From assembly GCF_020510685.1 (NCBI RefSeq), contig NZ_CP075185.1, forward strand, positions 124,001 through 188,000: a stretch of DNA of 64,000 nucleotides, given 5' to 3'. Position 1 is the stretch's first letter; every line of letters starts with the position of its first letter. Source of the DNA: Dechloromonas denitrificans (lineage in GTDB: Bacteria > Pseudomonadota > Gammaproteobacteria > Burkholderiales > Rhodocyclaceae). Positions 26,963 through 36,222 of this stretch are shown here, one piece after another. The notes under the pieces are model-generated. The model saw only the letters and a program-made list of their open reading frames with translations, did not search any database and was not told the DNA's origin. The position numbers were made by a program, and so were the translations under genes.

Positions 26963-28269
26963 CAATTCGCGCCTTCGAAATTGCCTTCGGGCTTTTCCTG
27001 TTTATCCTGCCCATTCCCGGGACCATCGCCTTGCGTAACGTGCTGCTGCTTACGCTGCTATTGCTCATGGTCTTGTGCCGGCGCGAATTGCGCCAGGCCT
27101 ATTCGCTTGATGTCTCGCGTGTGCCGGGGCTGGCTGGCTGGCTGGCCGCGCTCAGCGCGTGGATAGTGCTCCAGGCCGTCTGGATTTCCGATGAAACGGC
27201 CTGGGCGCTCAAGGAGTCGCTCAGTCAGTGGCTGCCGGCGCTGCTGGCAGCGGCAGTCGGCGTCGGCGCCGTATTGCTTGGACGCTTTGCCGGCTGGTCG
27301 CGGTCGCAAATGCTCGGCCGACTGGTCCTTCTCCTTCTTGCCCAGACCATCTTTTCGCTGCTTGTCTGCATCCCGGATTTCCTGGCCGACGGCGTCTTTC
27401 CGCAAGGCAAGACCATCCTGACCGCCGGCAAGCTGGAAATCAGCTACTGGAACAACCTGTTGCTCGCCTTTCTTGCCGTCGATGGCCTGACCCGATGGCT
27501 TTTTCGGCAGCGCCTCTGTTCCCTTCCGACCTCCGTGCTGGTCGGCGGCATCGTCATAGCGTTCTTCAGCAACCTGGCTTTTGGCGCCCGCAACGGAGTC
27601 ATCGGCTCGTTATTGTTGCTCAGTTCGCTGCTGCTGCTTGTCCTCTGGCATGAGCGGAAGAGGCGTTCGGTCGGCAAAGTGTTGGGCGTTGTCGTGCTTG
27701 GTGTCGCTGTCATGAGCATTTTGGGCTGGGCCAACTACCAGCTTGATCCGCGCTGGGCAAGGTTTGAGGAGACGGCGCAGGTGGCCTGGCAGGCTGGCCC
27801 GAATCAGGCATGGCTGCACCCGGACGACACCGTGCTGCCGCGCCTGAAGTCCGGCGAGTCCGTCGAACCGTCGGCGTACTTCCGGATTGCCTGGATTCGG
27901 GCCGGCCTGAATCTGGTCGCTGACTACCCCTGGGGGGTCGGCTACGGGAGAAACGCTTTCGGGCACGCCTTGCGCAAGACGATGGAAACCCGCCTTGGCC
28001 ATGCCCATAGCGGTCTCATCGACTGGACCGTCGGTCTCGGCATTCCCGGCCTCTGCCTGGCGGTCGGCTTCCTCTCCTGGGCCGCCTGGGTAGGGGTCCG
28101 GCGGTACTTTGCCGGGGCCGACCCGGCCGGCTTGATTCTCACTTTTGTCGTTGGCGGATTCTTCGGCCGGATGGCGCTCGACAGCATCAACCGGGATCAC
28201 ATGCTCATGGTTTTTTTCTTGGTTCTGGCAATCCTCCTTGCCGTGCGCGAGGAAACGGTAAAACAATGA
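26959..28269 (+). CDS. O-antigen ligase/polymerase-family membrane protein
   Basis: A 436-residue polytopic membrane protein with about 11 hydrophobic segments and one large periplasmic loop (about residues 270-350) carrying 'SAYFRIAWIRAGLNLVADYP' and 'RLGHAHSGLIDWTVGLG', the H-x-x-(S/N) region typical of Wzy_C/WaaL ligases. WaaL joins O-antigen or another glycan to lipid A-core in the periplasm. WaaL and Wzy cannot be told apart by sequence alone; the core-gene setting favours a ligase. Confidence 0.82.
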   Translation: MTIRAFEIAFGLFLFILPIPGTIALRNVLLLTLLLLMVLCRRELRQAYSLDVSRVPGLAGWLAALSAWIVLQAVWISDETAWALKESLSQWLPALLAAAVGVGAVLLGRFAGWSRSQMLGRLVLLLLAQTIFSLLVCIPDFLADGVFPQGKTILTAGKLEISYWNNLLLAFLAVDGLTRWLFRQRLCSLPTSVLVGGIVIAFFSNLAFGARNGVIGSLLLLSSLLLLVLWHERKRRSVGKVLGVVVLGVAVMSILGWANYQLDPRWARFEETAQVAWQAGPNQAWLHPDDTVLPRLKSGESVEPSAYFRIAWIRAGLNLVADYPWGVGYGRNAFGHALRKTMETRLGHAHSGLIDWTVGLGIPGLCLAVGFLSWAAWVGVRRYFAGADPAGLILTFVVGGFFGRMALDSINRDHMLMVFFLVLAILLAVREETVKQ

Positions 28270-29291
28270 AAATTCTCATCATCCGGCGCGACAACATCGG
28301 CGACCTGATCTGCACGACGCCGCTGTTCGAGGCCATCCGGCGCCAATACCCGCAGGCCTACATCGCGGCGCTGGTGAACAGCTACAACGCCCCGGCGATT
28401 GACGGCAATCCGCATCTCGATGCGATCTTTGCCTATACCAAGGGCAAGCATGCGGCCGGTGAGCCGGTCTGGCAGGCCTATCTGCGACGGGCAAAGCTGC
28501 TCTGGCAGCTGCGCCGGATGAATTTTGATTACGTCGTCCTGGCGAGCAGCGGCTTTGCCGCACGCTCGCTGAAACTGGCGCGGCTCCTGGCGCCGAAGCA
28601 TATCGTCGGGTTCGTCACCAAAAAGAATTCCTCAGCCAGAATCGATCTGGCCATCCCGCACGGCAAAGACGGTCCGCTGCATGAGACCGAGGACATCTTT
28701 CGTCTGCTTGTCCCGTTGGGCATTGCCGGTGAAATACCGGGTCTGACGGTGCGTGCCGATGGTGATCTGGCGGCACGCCTGCATGGCCAGTTGCCGGCTG
28801 TTGTAGCGCTGGGCGACGGTCCTCTTGTCGCGTTGCACATCAGTGCCCGCAAGGAAAAACAGCGCTGGCCGGTAGAACGCTTCAGCGAACTGGCGCATCG
28901 GCTACACGAGCCACATGCCGCGCGTTTCCTGGTCTTCTGGTCGCCGGGTGACGAGAACAACCCCTTCCATCCCGGCGATGACGGCAAGGCAGCTCGCCTG
29001 CTGGCAGCGTTGTCCGACCTGCCGGTCGCACCGATGCGGACTGAGCATCTCTCCGAATTGATTGCCGGCCTGTCGCTGTGCGATGCGGCGGTGCTTTCCG
29101 ATGGCGGGGCGATGCACGTCGCGGCCGGCCTCGGCAAACCGTTGGTCTGCTTTTTCGGCAATTCTTCAGTCGAACGCTGGCACCCGTGGGGTGTGCCCTA
29201 CGAATTATTGCAAAAGCCGTCGCGCGATGTATCCGACATCAGCGTCGACGAAGCCGTCGACGCTTTTGGCCGGTTGCTATCCCGGCGCTAG
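28266..29291 (+). CDS. GT9 heptosyltransferase-family protein
   Basis: A 341-residue GT9 glycosyltransferase: 'ILIIRRDNIGDLICTTPLFEAI' at the N terminus, 'LVALHISARKEKQRWPVERF' as the ADP-sugar region and 'AAVLSDGGAMHVAAGLGKPLVC' at the C terminus. It is the last gene of the lipopolysaccharide operon and converges on polA; the two stop codons share a CTAG, giving a 4-nt overlap, so no separate terminator fits between them. Confidence 0.87.
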   Translation: MKILIIRRDNIGDLICTTPLFEAIRRQYPQAYIAALVNSYNAPAIDGNPHLDAIFAYTKGKHAAGEPVWQAYLRRAKLLWQLRRMNFDYVVLASSGFAARSLKLARLLAPKHIVGFVTKKNSSARIDLAIPHGKDGPLHETEDIFRLLVPLGIAGEIPGLTVRADGDLAARLHGQLPAVVALGDGPLVALHISARKEKQRWPVERFSELAHRLHEPHAARFLVFWSPGDENNPFHPGDDGKAARLLAALSDLPVAPMRTEHLSELIAGLSLCDAAVLSDGGAMHVAAGLGKPLVCFFGNSSVERWHPWGVPYELLQKPSRDVSDISVDEAVDAFGRLLSRR

Positions 29292-32011
29292 TGCGCCGCC
29301 TCCCAGTTCGGCCCGACGCCCAGTTCGACGACCAGCGGTACTTTAAGTTCGGCGACCTGGCCCATTAGTCTGGGCAGGTGCATGCGTACCTCGTTCAGCT
29401 CGTCATCCGGTACTTCGAGGACCAGCTCGTCGTGCACCTGCAGCACCAGGCGCGATTTTCGGCCTGATTCCTCCAGCCAGTTCTGGACGGCAATCATCGC
29501 CAGCTTGATCAGGTCGGCGGCGGTGCCCTGCATCGGCGCGTTGATCGCGGCGCGTTCGGCGCCCTGGCGGCGATTGCCGTTGCTCGAGCGGATATCGGGG
29601 AACCACAGCCGGCGGCCGAAGGCGGTTTCGACGTAGCCCTTCTGGCGAGCGGTTTCGCGCGCTTCTTCCATGTACTGGGCGACCCCCGTGTAGCGGGCGA
29701 AATAGCGGTCGATGTAGATTTGCGCCGCACTGCGTTCCAGGCCGAGCTGGCGGGCCAGGCCGAAAGCGCTCATGCCGTAGATCAGGCCGAAGTTGATGCT
29801 CTTGGCGACGCGGCGCTGGTCGGGGCCGACTTCGAGCGGCGTGACGCCGAAAATTTCACCGGCCGTCGCGCGGTGCACGTCCTCGCCATGGGCGAAGGCA
29901 TCGAGCAGGCCGGGGTCGCCGGAAAGATGCGCCATGATGCGCAGCTCGATCTGCGAATAGTCGGCCGAGACGATGCTGCTGCCGGCCGGCGCGATGAAGG
30001 CGGTACGGATTTTCCGGCCTTCTTCGCTGCGTACCGGAATGTTCTGCAGATTGGGGTCACTCGAGGCGAGGCGGCCGGTGACCACGGCGGCCTGGGCAAA
30101 GTGCGTATGGACCCGGCCGGTGGCCGGATTGACCATGCGTGGCAGCTTGTCGGTGTAGGTGCCCTTGAGCTTGGACAGGCTGCGGTGCTCGAGCAGCAGC
30201 TTGGGCAGCGGGTAATCGAGGGCCAGTTCGGAGAGCACTTCCTCGTCGGTCGACGGGCCGCCTGATGGTGTTTTCTTCTTGACCGGCAGGCCGAGCTTCT
30301 CGAATAGGATCTCGGCCAGCTGCTTGGGTGAGGCGAGGTTGAAGGGCTGGCCGGCCAGCTCGAAGGCCTGCGCTTCGAGGGCCATGATCTTCTGGCCCAT
30401 TTCGTGGCTTTGCCGGGCCAGCACGGCGCTGTCGATCAGGATGCCGTTGCGTTCGATCCGCCAGATGACCTGGCGGGCCGGCATTTCGATGGCGTGATAG
30501 ATGTAGGACAGGCCGGGCTCGGCGGCAAAGCGCGGATGCAGCGCCTGATGGACGCGCAGCGTGACGTCGGAATCTTCCGCCGAATAGGTCGCGGCGCGCT
30601 CGATATCGACCTGATCGAAGCCGATCTGCTTGGCACCCTTGCCGCACAGGTCTTCGTAGGCGATGGTGGCGAGACCGAGGTGGCGGCTGCACAACTGGCC
30701 GAGATCGTGACCCTTGTCAGACTCGATGACATAGCTCTGCAGCATCGTGTCGTGTTCGATACCGGCCAGCGCGATGCCGTGGTTGGCGAAGACGTGCTGG
30801 TCGTACTTGGCGTTCTGCAGCACTTTCTTGTGGCTGCTTGCTTCCAGCCAGGGCTTCAGCTTGGCCAGCACTTCGTCACGCGGCAACTGGTCGGGGGCGC
30901 CGGGAGCGGTGTGGGCGAGCGGGATGTAGCAGGCTTCGCCGACCTTGACCGACAGCGAAATGCCGACGATGCGGGCGGCAAACGAGTCGAGACTGGTCGT
31001 TTCGGTGTCGAGTGCGGTCAGTTCGGCGGCTTCGATTCTGGCCAGCCAGGCATCCAGTTGCGCCCAAGTGAAGACTGTCTCGTAGGCGACCGGAATCACC
31101 CCGGCCGGCTCTTGCTCAATGGGGGCTGGGCGGTTCCCGTCCTCGCTTGGTGCGGTGGAGGCGGCCGGCGCATCGAGATCGCGCAACCAACTCCGGAATT
31201 CATAGCGGCTGTACAGGCGGCGCAGGGTTTCGCTGTCGCGCGGCGTGGTGGTCAGCGCATTCGGGGCGGGCAGATTGGACAGGTCGCAGGCGACGGTGAC
31301 CAGCTTCTTGCCGAGCGGGAGGAAGGCGAGGTGAGCGCGCAGGTTCTGGCCGACCACGCCGCCGATTTCATCGGCATGGGCGACGATGGCGTCGAGCGAG
31401 CCATACTGGGCCAGCCATTTCAGCGCGGTTTTCGGGCCGCACTTGGCAACGCCGGGCACGCCGTCGACGGTATCGCCGACCAGCGCCAGGTAATCGACGA
31501 TGCGGCCCGGCGGTACGCCGAACTTGGCCTCGACCCCGGCTTCGTCGAGCAATTCGTTGCTCATCGTGTTGTACCAGCGGACCAGCGGGCTGACCAGCTG
31601 GGTCAGGTCCTTGTCGCCGGTCGAAATCAGCGTTTCGATGCCGTCCGCCGCGGCCTTGGTCGCCAGCGTGCCGATCACGTCGTCGGCCTCGACGCCATCG
31701 ACCATCAGCAGCGGCCAGCCGGCGGCCTGGATGGCGGCGTGCAGCGGTTCGATCTGGCCGATCATTTCGTCCGGCATCGGCGGCCGGTGCGCCTTGTATT
31801 CCGGATACCAGTCGTCGCGGAAGGTCTTGCCCTTGGCGTCGAAGACGACGGCCTTGTAGTCTGCCTTGTAGTCGCTTTCCAGCCGGCGTAGCATGTTCAG
31901 GACGCCATAGATGGCGCCGGTCGGCTCGCCTGCCTTGTTGCGCAGGTCGGGCATGGCGTGGAAAGCGCGATAGAGATAGGACGAACCGTCCACCAACAAC
32001 AAAAGAGGCAT
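29288..32011 (-). CDS. polA: DNA polymerase I
   Basis: A 907-residue enzyme with all three domains: 5'-3' flap exonuclease (residues 1 to about 290; 'LLLVDGSSYLYRAFHAMPDL'), 3'-5' proofreading exonuclease with intact 'ALDTETTSLD' (about 340-500), and the polymerase domain with 'SADYSQIELRIMAHLSGD', 'RRVAKSINFGLIYGMSAFGL' and 'LQVHDELVLEVP'. The ATG at 32011 gives the normal N terminus. It starts only 5 bp from the divergent LOG gene, so each promoter must lie inside the other gene. Confidence 0.96.
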   Translation of the reverse strand: MPLLLLVDGSSYLYRAFHAMPDLRNKAGEPTGAIYGVLNMLRRLESDYKADYKAVVFDAKGKTFRDDWYPEYKAHRPPMPDEMIGQIEPLHAAIQAAGWPLLMVDGVEADDVIGTLATKAAADGIETLISTGDKDLTQLVSPLVRWYNTMSNELLDEAGVEAKFGVPPGRIVDYLALVGDTVDGVPGVAKCGPKTALKWLAQYGSLDAIVAHADEIGGVVGQNLRAHLAFLPLGKKLVTVACDLSNLPAPNALTTTPRDSETLRRLYSRYEFRSWLRDLDAPAASTAPSEDGNRPAPIEQEPAGVIPVAYETVFTWAQLDAWLARIEAAELTALDTETTSLDSFAARIVGISLSVKVGEACYIPLAHTAPGAPDQLPRDEVLAKLKPWLEASSHKKVLQNAKYDQHVFANHGIALAGIEHDTMLQSYVIESDKGHDLGQLCSRHLGLATIAYEDLCGKGAKQIGFDQVDIERAATYSAEDSDVTLRVHQALHPRFAAEPGLSYIYHAIEMPARQVIWRIERNGILIDSAVLARQSHEMGQKIMALEAQAFELAGQPFNLASPKQLAEILFEKLGLPVKKKTPSGGPSTDEEVLSELALDYPLPKLLLEHRSLSKLKGTYTDKLPRMVNPATGRVHTHFAQAAVVTGRLASSDPNLQNIPVRSEEGRKIRTAFIAPAGSSIVSADYSQIELRIMAHLSGDPGLLDAFAHGEDVHRATAGEIFGVTPLEVGPDQRRVAKSINFGLIYGMSAFGLARQLGLERSAAQIYIDRYFARYTGVAQYMEEARETARQKGYVETAFGRRLWFPDIRSSNGNRRQGAERAAINAPMQGTAADLIKLAMIAVQNWLEESGRKSRLVLQVHDELVLEVPDDELNEVRMHLPRLMGQVAELKVPLVVELGVGPNWEAAH

Positions 32012-32016
32012 GAGAA

Positions 32017-32745
32017 GTGACGGAGAATGACAAACTGGTGATGGGCGTGGAATCCGAGGCCCTGCTGCAGGCGGCATCGGCCCGGGAATCCTGGCGGATT
32101 TTCGGCATTATGTCAGAGTTCGTCGAGGCGACCGAACGTCTGGCGGCGATCAAGCCGGCCGTCACCGTCTTCGGCAGCGCCCGCGTTCGGCCCGATTCGC
32201 CTTATTACATGCTGACGCAGCAGACGGCGCGGCTGCTCTCCGATTCCGGTTTCTCGGTGATCTCCGGGGGCGGCCCGGGGATCATGGAGGCGGCCAACAA
32301 GGGGGCGTTCTTCGGCAAGTCACCCTCGGTCGGCCTGAATATCCAGTTGTCGCACGAGCAGCAGACCAATCCTTACCAGGATATTTCGCAGACTTTCCGC
32401 CACTTCTTCGCCCGCAAATACATGTTCGTCCGCTTCGCCAGCGCCTATGTCGTGATGCCCGGCGGTTTCGGCACGCTGGACGAACTGATGGAAGCGCTGA
32501 CCCTGATCCAGACCGGCAAGTCCCGCAAGATTCCGTTGATTCTGGTCTGTTCCGATTTCTGGAAGGGCATGATCGACTGGTTCAAGGAAAAACTGGTCGA
32601 GGAAAGAATGGTCGATCCGGAAGACATCAACCTGATCCAGATGATCGACGAGCCAGCCCTGGTCGTCGAAGCCATTTTCAAGCATTACGAAGCGCGTCCA
32701 TTCGGGCCGTTGCCCAACGAGCGCGAGTTGATGCTCAACCTGTAA
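32017..32745 (+). CDS. LOG-family nucleotide-binding protein
   Basis: A 242-residue Rossmann-fold protein of the TIGR00730/LOG family: 'AVTVFGSARVRPDSPYY', 'ISGGGPGIMEAANKGA' and the signature 'VMPGGFGTLDELMEAL'. LOG proteins cleave ribose 5'-phosphate from AMP or cytokinin nucleotides. The GTG at 32017 has an AGAGG ribosome-binding site 8 nt upstream; an ATG at 32041 is the alternative. Confidence 0.9.
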   Translation: MTENDKLVMGVESEALLQAASARESWRIFGIMSEFVEATERLAAIKPAVTVFGSARVRPDSPYYMLTQQTARLLSDSGFSVISGGGPGIMEAANKGAFFGKSPSVGLNIQLSHEQQTNPYQDISQTFRHFFARKYMFVRFASAYVVMPGGFGTLDELMEALTLIQTGKSRKIPLILVCSDFWKGMIDWFKEKLVEERMVDPEDINLIQMIDEPALVVEAIFKHYEARPFGPLPNERELMLNL

Positions 32746-32778
32746 TAAAATTGGCCCTAGACCAACGAGGAAAACCCC

Positions 32779-33105
32779 ATGCGCCGTCTTCTCCCCATCC
32801 TGCTTCTCGCCGCCTTGCCCGTCTGGGCGCAGAACGATCTGCAGCCGCTACCCGCCGTGCCACCGCCGCCGCCCGGCATGGAGGCTTTCGACGAGGCGCT
32901 TGAGCCGCAGGTGACGATCGTCAAAGCCGAAAAGGAAACCCGCGAGGAATACCGCGTCAAGGGCAAGCTGTACATGGTCAAGGTGACGCCGGCCATCGGC
33001 CCGTCCTATTACCTGGTCGATCGTCTCGGCGACGGCAATTTCATCGAGGCGGACATCGGCAAAAACCCGGTCAAGCCACCGATGTGGATACTCCATAGCT
33101 GGTAA
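32779..33105 (+). CDS. DUF2782 secreted protein
   Basis: A 108-residue protein with a signal peptide (residues 1-17, ending LPVWAQ), a proline-rich segment ('PAVPPPPPGM') and a beta-rich C-terminal part ('EYRVKGKLYMVKVTP', 'GPSYYLVDRLGDG'). This small periplasmic family commonly precedes homoserine kinase or polA in betaproteobacteria. Function unknown. The gene follows an AACGAGGAA ribosome-binding site and is 3 nt from thrB. Confidence 0.83.
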   Translation: MRRLLPILLLAALPVWAQNDLQPLPAVPPPPPGMEAFDEALEPQVTIVKAEKETREEYRVKGKLYMVKVTPAIGPSYYLVDRLGDGNFIEADIGKNPVKPPMWILHSW

Positions 33106-33108
33106 GTC

Positions 33109-34035
33109 TTGTCCGTCTATACCTCGGTCGGGCGCGACGAACTCGCTGCCTGGCTGCAGCCGCTGGCCCTCGGTGAGTTGATCGGGCATGCCGGCATCGC
33201 CGCCGGCATGCAGAATTCCAACTATTTCGTGACGACGGCCAGCGGCCGTTTCGTGCTCACCCTGTTCGAGCGCATCGAGCCGGCGGCGCTCGATTTCTAC
33301 CTCGGCCTGATGGATCATCTGGCGCGCCGCGGCATTCCCTGTCCGCAGCCGCTGGCCGACCGGCAAGGCCGGCGCTGGCGGCTCTTGGCCGGCAAGCCGG
33401 CGGCGCTGCTCAGTTGCCTGCCCGGCGCCATCGAAGAATCGCCAAGCCCCGCGCAGTGCGAAGCGCTCGGCGAAATGCTGGCGCGTATGCATCTGGCCGG
33501 GGCCGACCTGCAGAATCCCCTGGCCAATCCCTGCGGCGCCGCCTGGCGCCAGGCGACCGGCGAGGTCCTGATGCCGATGCTGGCGTCCGCCGAGCGCAGC
33601 CTGCTGGCCGACGAACTGGCCTTCCAGGCGGCCCAGGATTTCTCGGCCTTGCCGCGCGGCATCATCCACGCCGATCTCTTTCGCGACAACGTGCTGTGGG
33701 ATGAAGCGGGGCGGCTTTCCGGCGTGCTCGACTTCTATTTCGCCGGTGAGGACTGTTTATTGTTCGATCTGGCCGTCGTCGCCAACGAGTGGTGTTTCAA
33801 CCACGCAACATTGTCCCAACTGCTCGCCGGCTACCGCCGCCAGCGCCCGTTGAGCGAGGCCGAGATGGCCGCCTGGCCGGCCATGCGGCGGGCCGCCGCG
33901 CTGCGTTTCTGGCTGCTCCGGCTGGACGCCCGACACCGGCCGCGCGATGGCGAGGTGGTGACGATCAAGGATCCGGAGCATTTTGGCCAGATGCTGGCAC
34001 GTTTCCGCCTTGCTCCCGAGGCGCTCCCCCGTTAG
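33109..34035 (+). CDS. thrB: Homoserine kinase, type II (APH fold)
   Basis: A 308-residue aminoglycoside-phosphotransferase-fold kinase that makes O-phosphohomoserine for threonine synthesis. Landmarks: N-terminal 'SVYTSVGRDELAAWL' (the usual family start), 'GMQNSNYFVTTASGRFVLTLFE', Brenner motif 'GIIHADLFRDNVLW' and 'GVLDFYFAGED'. The start is a TTG at 33109; it is accepted because the translated N terminus exactly fits the family beginning. It lies 3 nt after the DUF2782 gene. Confidence 0.93.
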   Translation: MSVYTSVGRDELAAWLQPLALGELIGHAGIAAGMQNSNYFVTTASGRFVLTLFERIEPAALDFYLGLMDHLARRGIPCPQPLADRQGRRWRLLAGKPAALLSCLPGAIEESPSPAQCEALGEMLARMHLAGADLQNPLANPCGAAWRQATGEVLMPMLASAERSLLADELAFQAAQDFSALPRGIIHADLFRDNVLWDEAGRLSGVLDFYFAGEDCLLFDLAVVANEWCFNHATLSQLLAGYRRQRPLSEAEMAAWPAMRRAAALRFWLLRLDARHRPRDGEVVTIKDPEHFGQMLARFRLAPEALPR

Positions 34036-34044
34036 CATCCGCGC

Positions 34045-34791
34045 ATGAACGAAACTACCGAATTTCCGCTGGAGCCGGCGCCTTTCAACGGTGAAAGCCG
34101 TGAAGTCGACCCCGGCGCCTGTTTTGACTGGCTGCAACAGGGCTGGACGATGTTCCTGGTCAACCCCGGGGTATGGATCGGCAGCACCATGCTGCTGCTG
34201 ATCATGCTGATGGCCATCTCGATCGTGCCATTTTTCGGCCAGATCGCCGCCCACCTGCTGGTCCCGCTGTTCGGCGCCGGCATGGTGCAGATCTGTCGGC
34301 ATATGGGCGACGAGCGCCAGGCCGAAATTGCCGATCTGTTTGCCGGTTTTCGCCATAACGCCGGTCAGCTGGTAATGGTCGGCGTCTTCTTTGCCGCCGG
34401 TGTTTTCGGCCTCGCCTTCATCGCCTTCCTACTGGTCAGCGGCGGCGTCTTCGGTGGCGTCGTCACCGGCAAGATCGCCGGCTTCGGCATTGCGCTGGGC
34501 GGGGTGATGCTGGCCGGGCTGGTCGTCGCGATCTTGTCGGTTCCGGTCATCATGGCCACCTGGTTCGCGCCGGCCCTGGTCTTCTTTCACGACATGAAGC
34601 CGGCCGCGGCGATGCGGGCGAGTTTCGATGCCGGCGCCAAGAACTGGCTGGCCATGCTGATCTTTGGCGTCTTTCTCGTCGTTGCGCTGTTCTTTGCCAT
34701 GCTGCCGCTCGGTCTCGGCTTGCTGCTGCTGCTGCCGATATTTTCCGGCGCGGTGTACGCGTCCTACCGCGACATTTTCGTCGGGACCTGA
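34045..34791 (+). CDS. BPSS1780-family integral membrane protein
   Basis: A 248-residue protein with a soluble N terminus (about residues 1-40) and five to six TM helices, ending in 'GAVYASYRDIFVGT'. This is the pattern of the betaproteobacterial BPSS1780 membrane family, whose function is unknown. The next gene encodes a second protein with the same C-terminal signature (YASYRDIF), so the two are tandem relatives. Confidence 0.85.
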   Translation: MNETTEFPLEPAPFNGESREVDPGACFDWLQQGWTMFLVNPGVWIGSTMLLLIMLMAISIVPFFGQIAAHLLVPLFGAGMVQICRHMGDERQAEIADLFAGFRHNAGQLVMVGVFFAAGVFGLAFIAFLLVSGGVFGGVVTGKIAGFGIALGGVMLAGLVVAILSVPVIMATWFAPALVFFHDMKPAAAMRASFDAGAKNWLAMLIFGVFLVVALFFAMLPLGLGLLLLLPIFSGAVYASYRDIFVGT

Positions 34792-34793
34792 CG

Positions 34794-35567
34794 GTGCGCG
34801 CCCAGACTCTTCCCGCCGCCGCCGGCTGGCGCTGGATCGTCGCCGGCTTGGCGATCTTCCGGCGCAATCCGCTGACTTTCTCGATGCTGGTGGTCACCTA
34901 CTGGTTCACCGTGATTTTCCTCAACGTCCTGCCGCTGATCGGCGCGGTGGCGGCTTCGCTGGTCATTCCCGGTCTTTCCGTCGGATTGATGCAGGCGGCG
35001 CGCAACCTCGAACGCAGCCAGCCGATCGGGTTGCAAACCCTGTATGGCGGGCTGAAGGAAAACACCAGGACGCTGATCGGCCTCGGCGCCCTCTATCTCT
35101 GTTGCACCCTCGGCATTCTTGGCGCCTCGACCTTGGCCGACGGCGGCGATCTGCTGCGCTACATGCTGGCCTCCAGCCGGGCCGAACGAGCGGCCGTCGA
35201 AGATGCCGATTTCCTGCTGCCCTCGCTGGTCGTCATGATCATGCTCGTGCCGCTGCTGATGGCCTACTGGTTCGCCCCGGTGCTGGCCGCCTGGCATCGC
35301 TTGCCGATCGGCAAGTCGCTGTTTTTCAGCTTTGTCGCCTGCTGGATCAACTGGCGGCCTTTCCTCGCCTACAGCATCGGCCTGCTGCTGTTTGCCGGGG
35401 TCGTTCCGGGCATCCTGCTCGGCCTGCTGCTGATCCTCTTTCCGGGTGCCGCAAGTTTGATCGCCGGGCTGGTCATGGTGCCCATCGCGCTGATTATCGC
35501 GCCGGTGATCTTTGCCAGCTTCTACGCCAGTTACCGCGATATTTTCGGCATCTCCGAAATTGTCTGA
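34794..35567 (+). CDS. Second BPSS1780-like integral membrane protein
   Basis: A 257-residue polytopic membrane protein starting at a GTG 2 nt after its neighbour. It has five to six hydrophobic helices, an internal 'LMAYWFAPVLAAWH' matching 'IMATWFAPALVFFH' of the upstream protein at the same relative place, and the shared ending 'FASFYASYRDIFG'. It is probably a diverged duplicate and may form a heteromer with it (inference). The 3' end overlaps the likely start of nadD. Confidence 0.82.
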   Translation: MRAQTLPAAAGWRWIVAGLAIFRRNPLTFSMLVVTYWFTVIFLNVLPLIGAVAASLVIPGLSVGLMQAARNLERSQPIGLQTLYGGLKENTRTLIGLGALYLCCTLGILGASTLADGGDLLRYMLASSRAERAAVEDADFLLPSLVVMIMLVPLLMAYWFAPVLAAWHRLPIGKSLFFSFVACWINWRPFLAYSIGLLLFAGVVPGILLGLLLILFPGAASLIAGLVMVPIALIIAPVIFASFYASYRDIFGISEIV

Positions 35568-36216
35568 GCCTTTAGGCCTGTTCGGCGGCACCTTCGATCC
35601 CGTGCACTTCGGCCACCTGCGGCTGGCCGAGGAAGCCATCGGTCAGCTTGGCCTGGGCGGCGTGCGCTGGATTCCCGCCGGGCATCCGCCGCACCGTGGC
35701 CCACCACAGGTGACGGCCGAGCAGCGGCTGGCGATGGTGCGCCAAGCGACGGCCGGAAATCCCCGGTTTTCGATCGACCCCGGCGAGGTCGAAGCGAGCG
35801 CCCCGAGCTATACCGTGCATACGCTGGAGCGCCTGCGGGGCGAACTCGGCGCCGGGCAATCGCTGGTCCTGCTGGTCGGCGCCGATGCCTTTGCCGGCTT
35901 GACCACCTGGCACCGCTGGTCGGAGCTTTTCGCGCTGGCCCATATCGCCATTTCGCACCGCCCGGGCTTTCCGGTCGAAGCCGCCAGCCTGCCGCCGGAA
36001 CTGGCCAGCCAGTTCAAGACGCGCCAGCTGAGCGATATGGCGCAGTTGAAAAGCGCGCCGGCCGGCCGCATTGCCACCTTTGCCATGACCCAGCTCGCCA
36101 TTTCGGCGACCCAAATCCGAAAACTGTTGTCTAACGGCCTTTCCGCGCGCTATTTGCTGCCGGATAGCGTTCTCGACTATATTGACCTTCACCAACTCTA
36201 CAGAAATAGGCTCTAA
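35560..36216 (+). CDS. nadD: Nicotinate-nucleotide adenylyltransferase
   Basis: A 218-residue nucleotidyltransferase that makes deamido-NAD. Landmarks: 'LGLFGGTFDPVHFGHLRLA' with the HxGH motif, 'WIPAGHPPHR', 'LVGADAFAGLTTWHRW' and 'ISATQIRKLLSNG'. The start is taken as the TTG at 35560, giving M-S-E-P before the first strand; no ATG fits. The longer open frame upstream overlaps the membrane-protein gene. Followed by rsfS and rlmH in the usual bacterial order. Confidence 0.92.
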   Translation: MSEPLGLFGGTFDPVHFGHLRLAEEAIGQLGLGGVRWIPAGHPPHRGPPQVTAEQRLAMVRQATAGNPRFSIDPGEVEASAPSYTVHTLERLRGELGAGQSLVLLVGADAFAGLTTWHRWSELFALAHIAISHRPGFPVEAASLPPELASQFKTRQLSDMAQLKSAPAGRIATFAMTQLAISATQIRKLLSNGLSARYLLPDSVLDYIDLHQLYRNRL

Positions 36217-36222
36217 ACCCTG

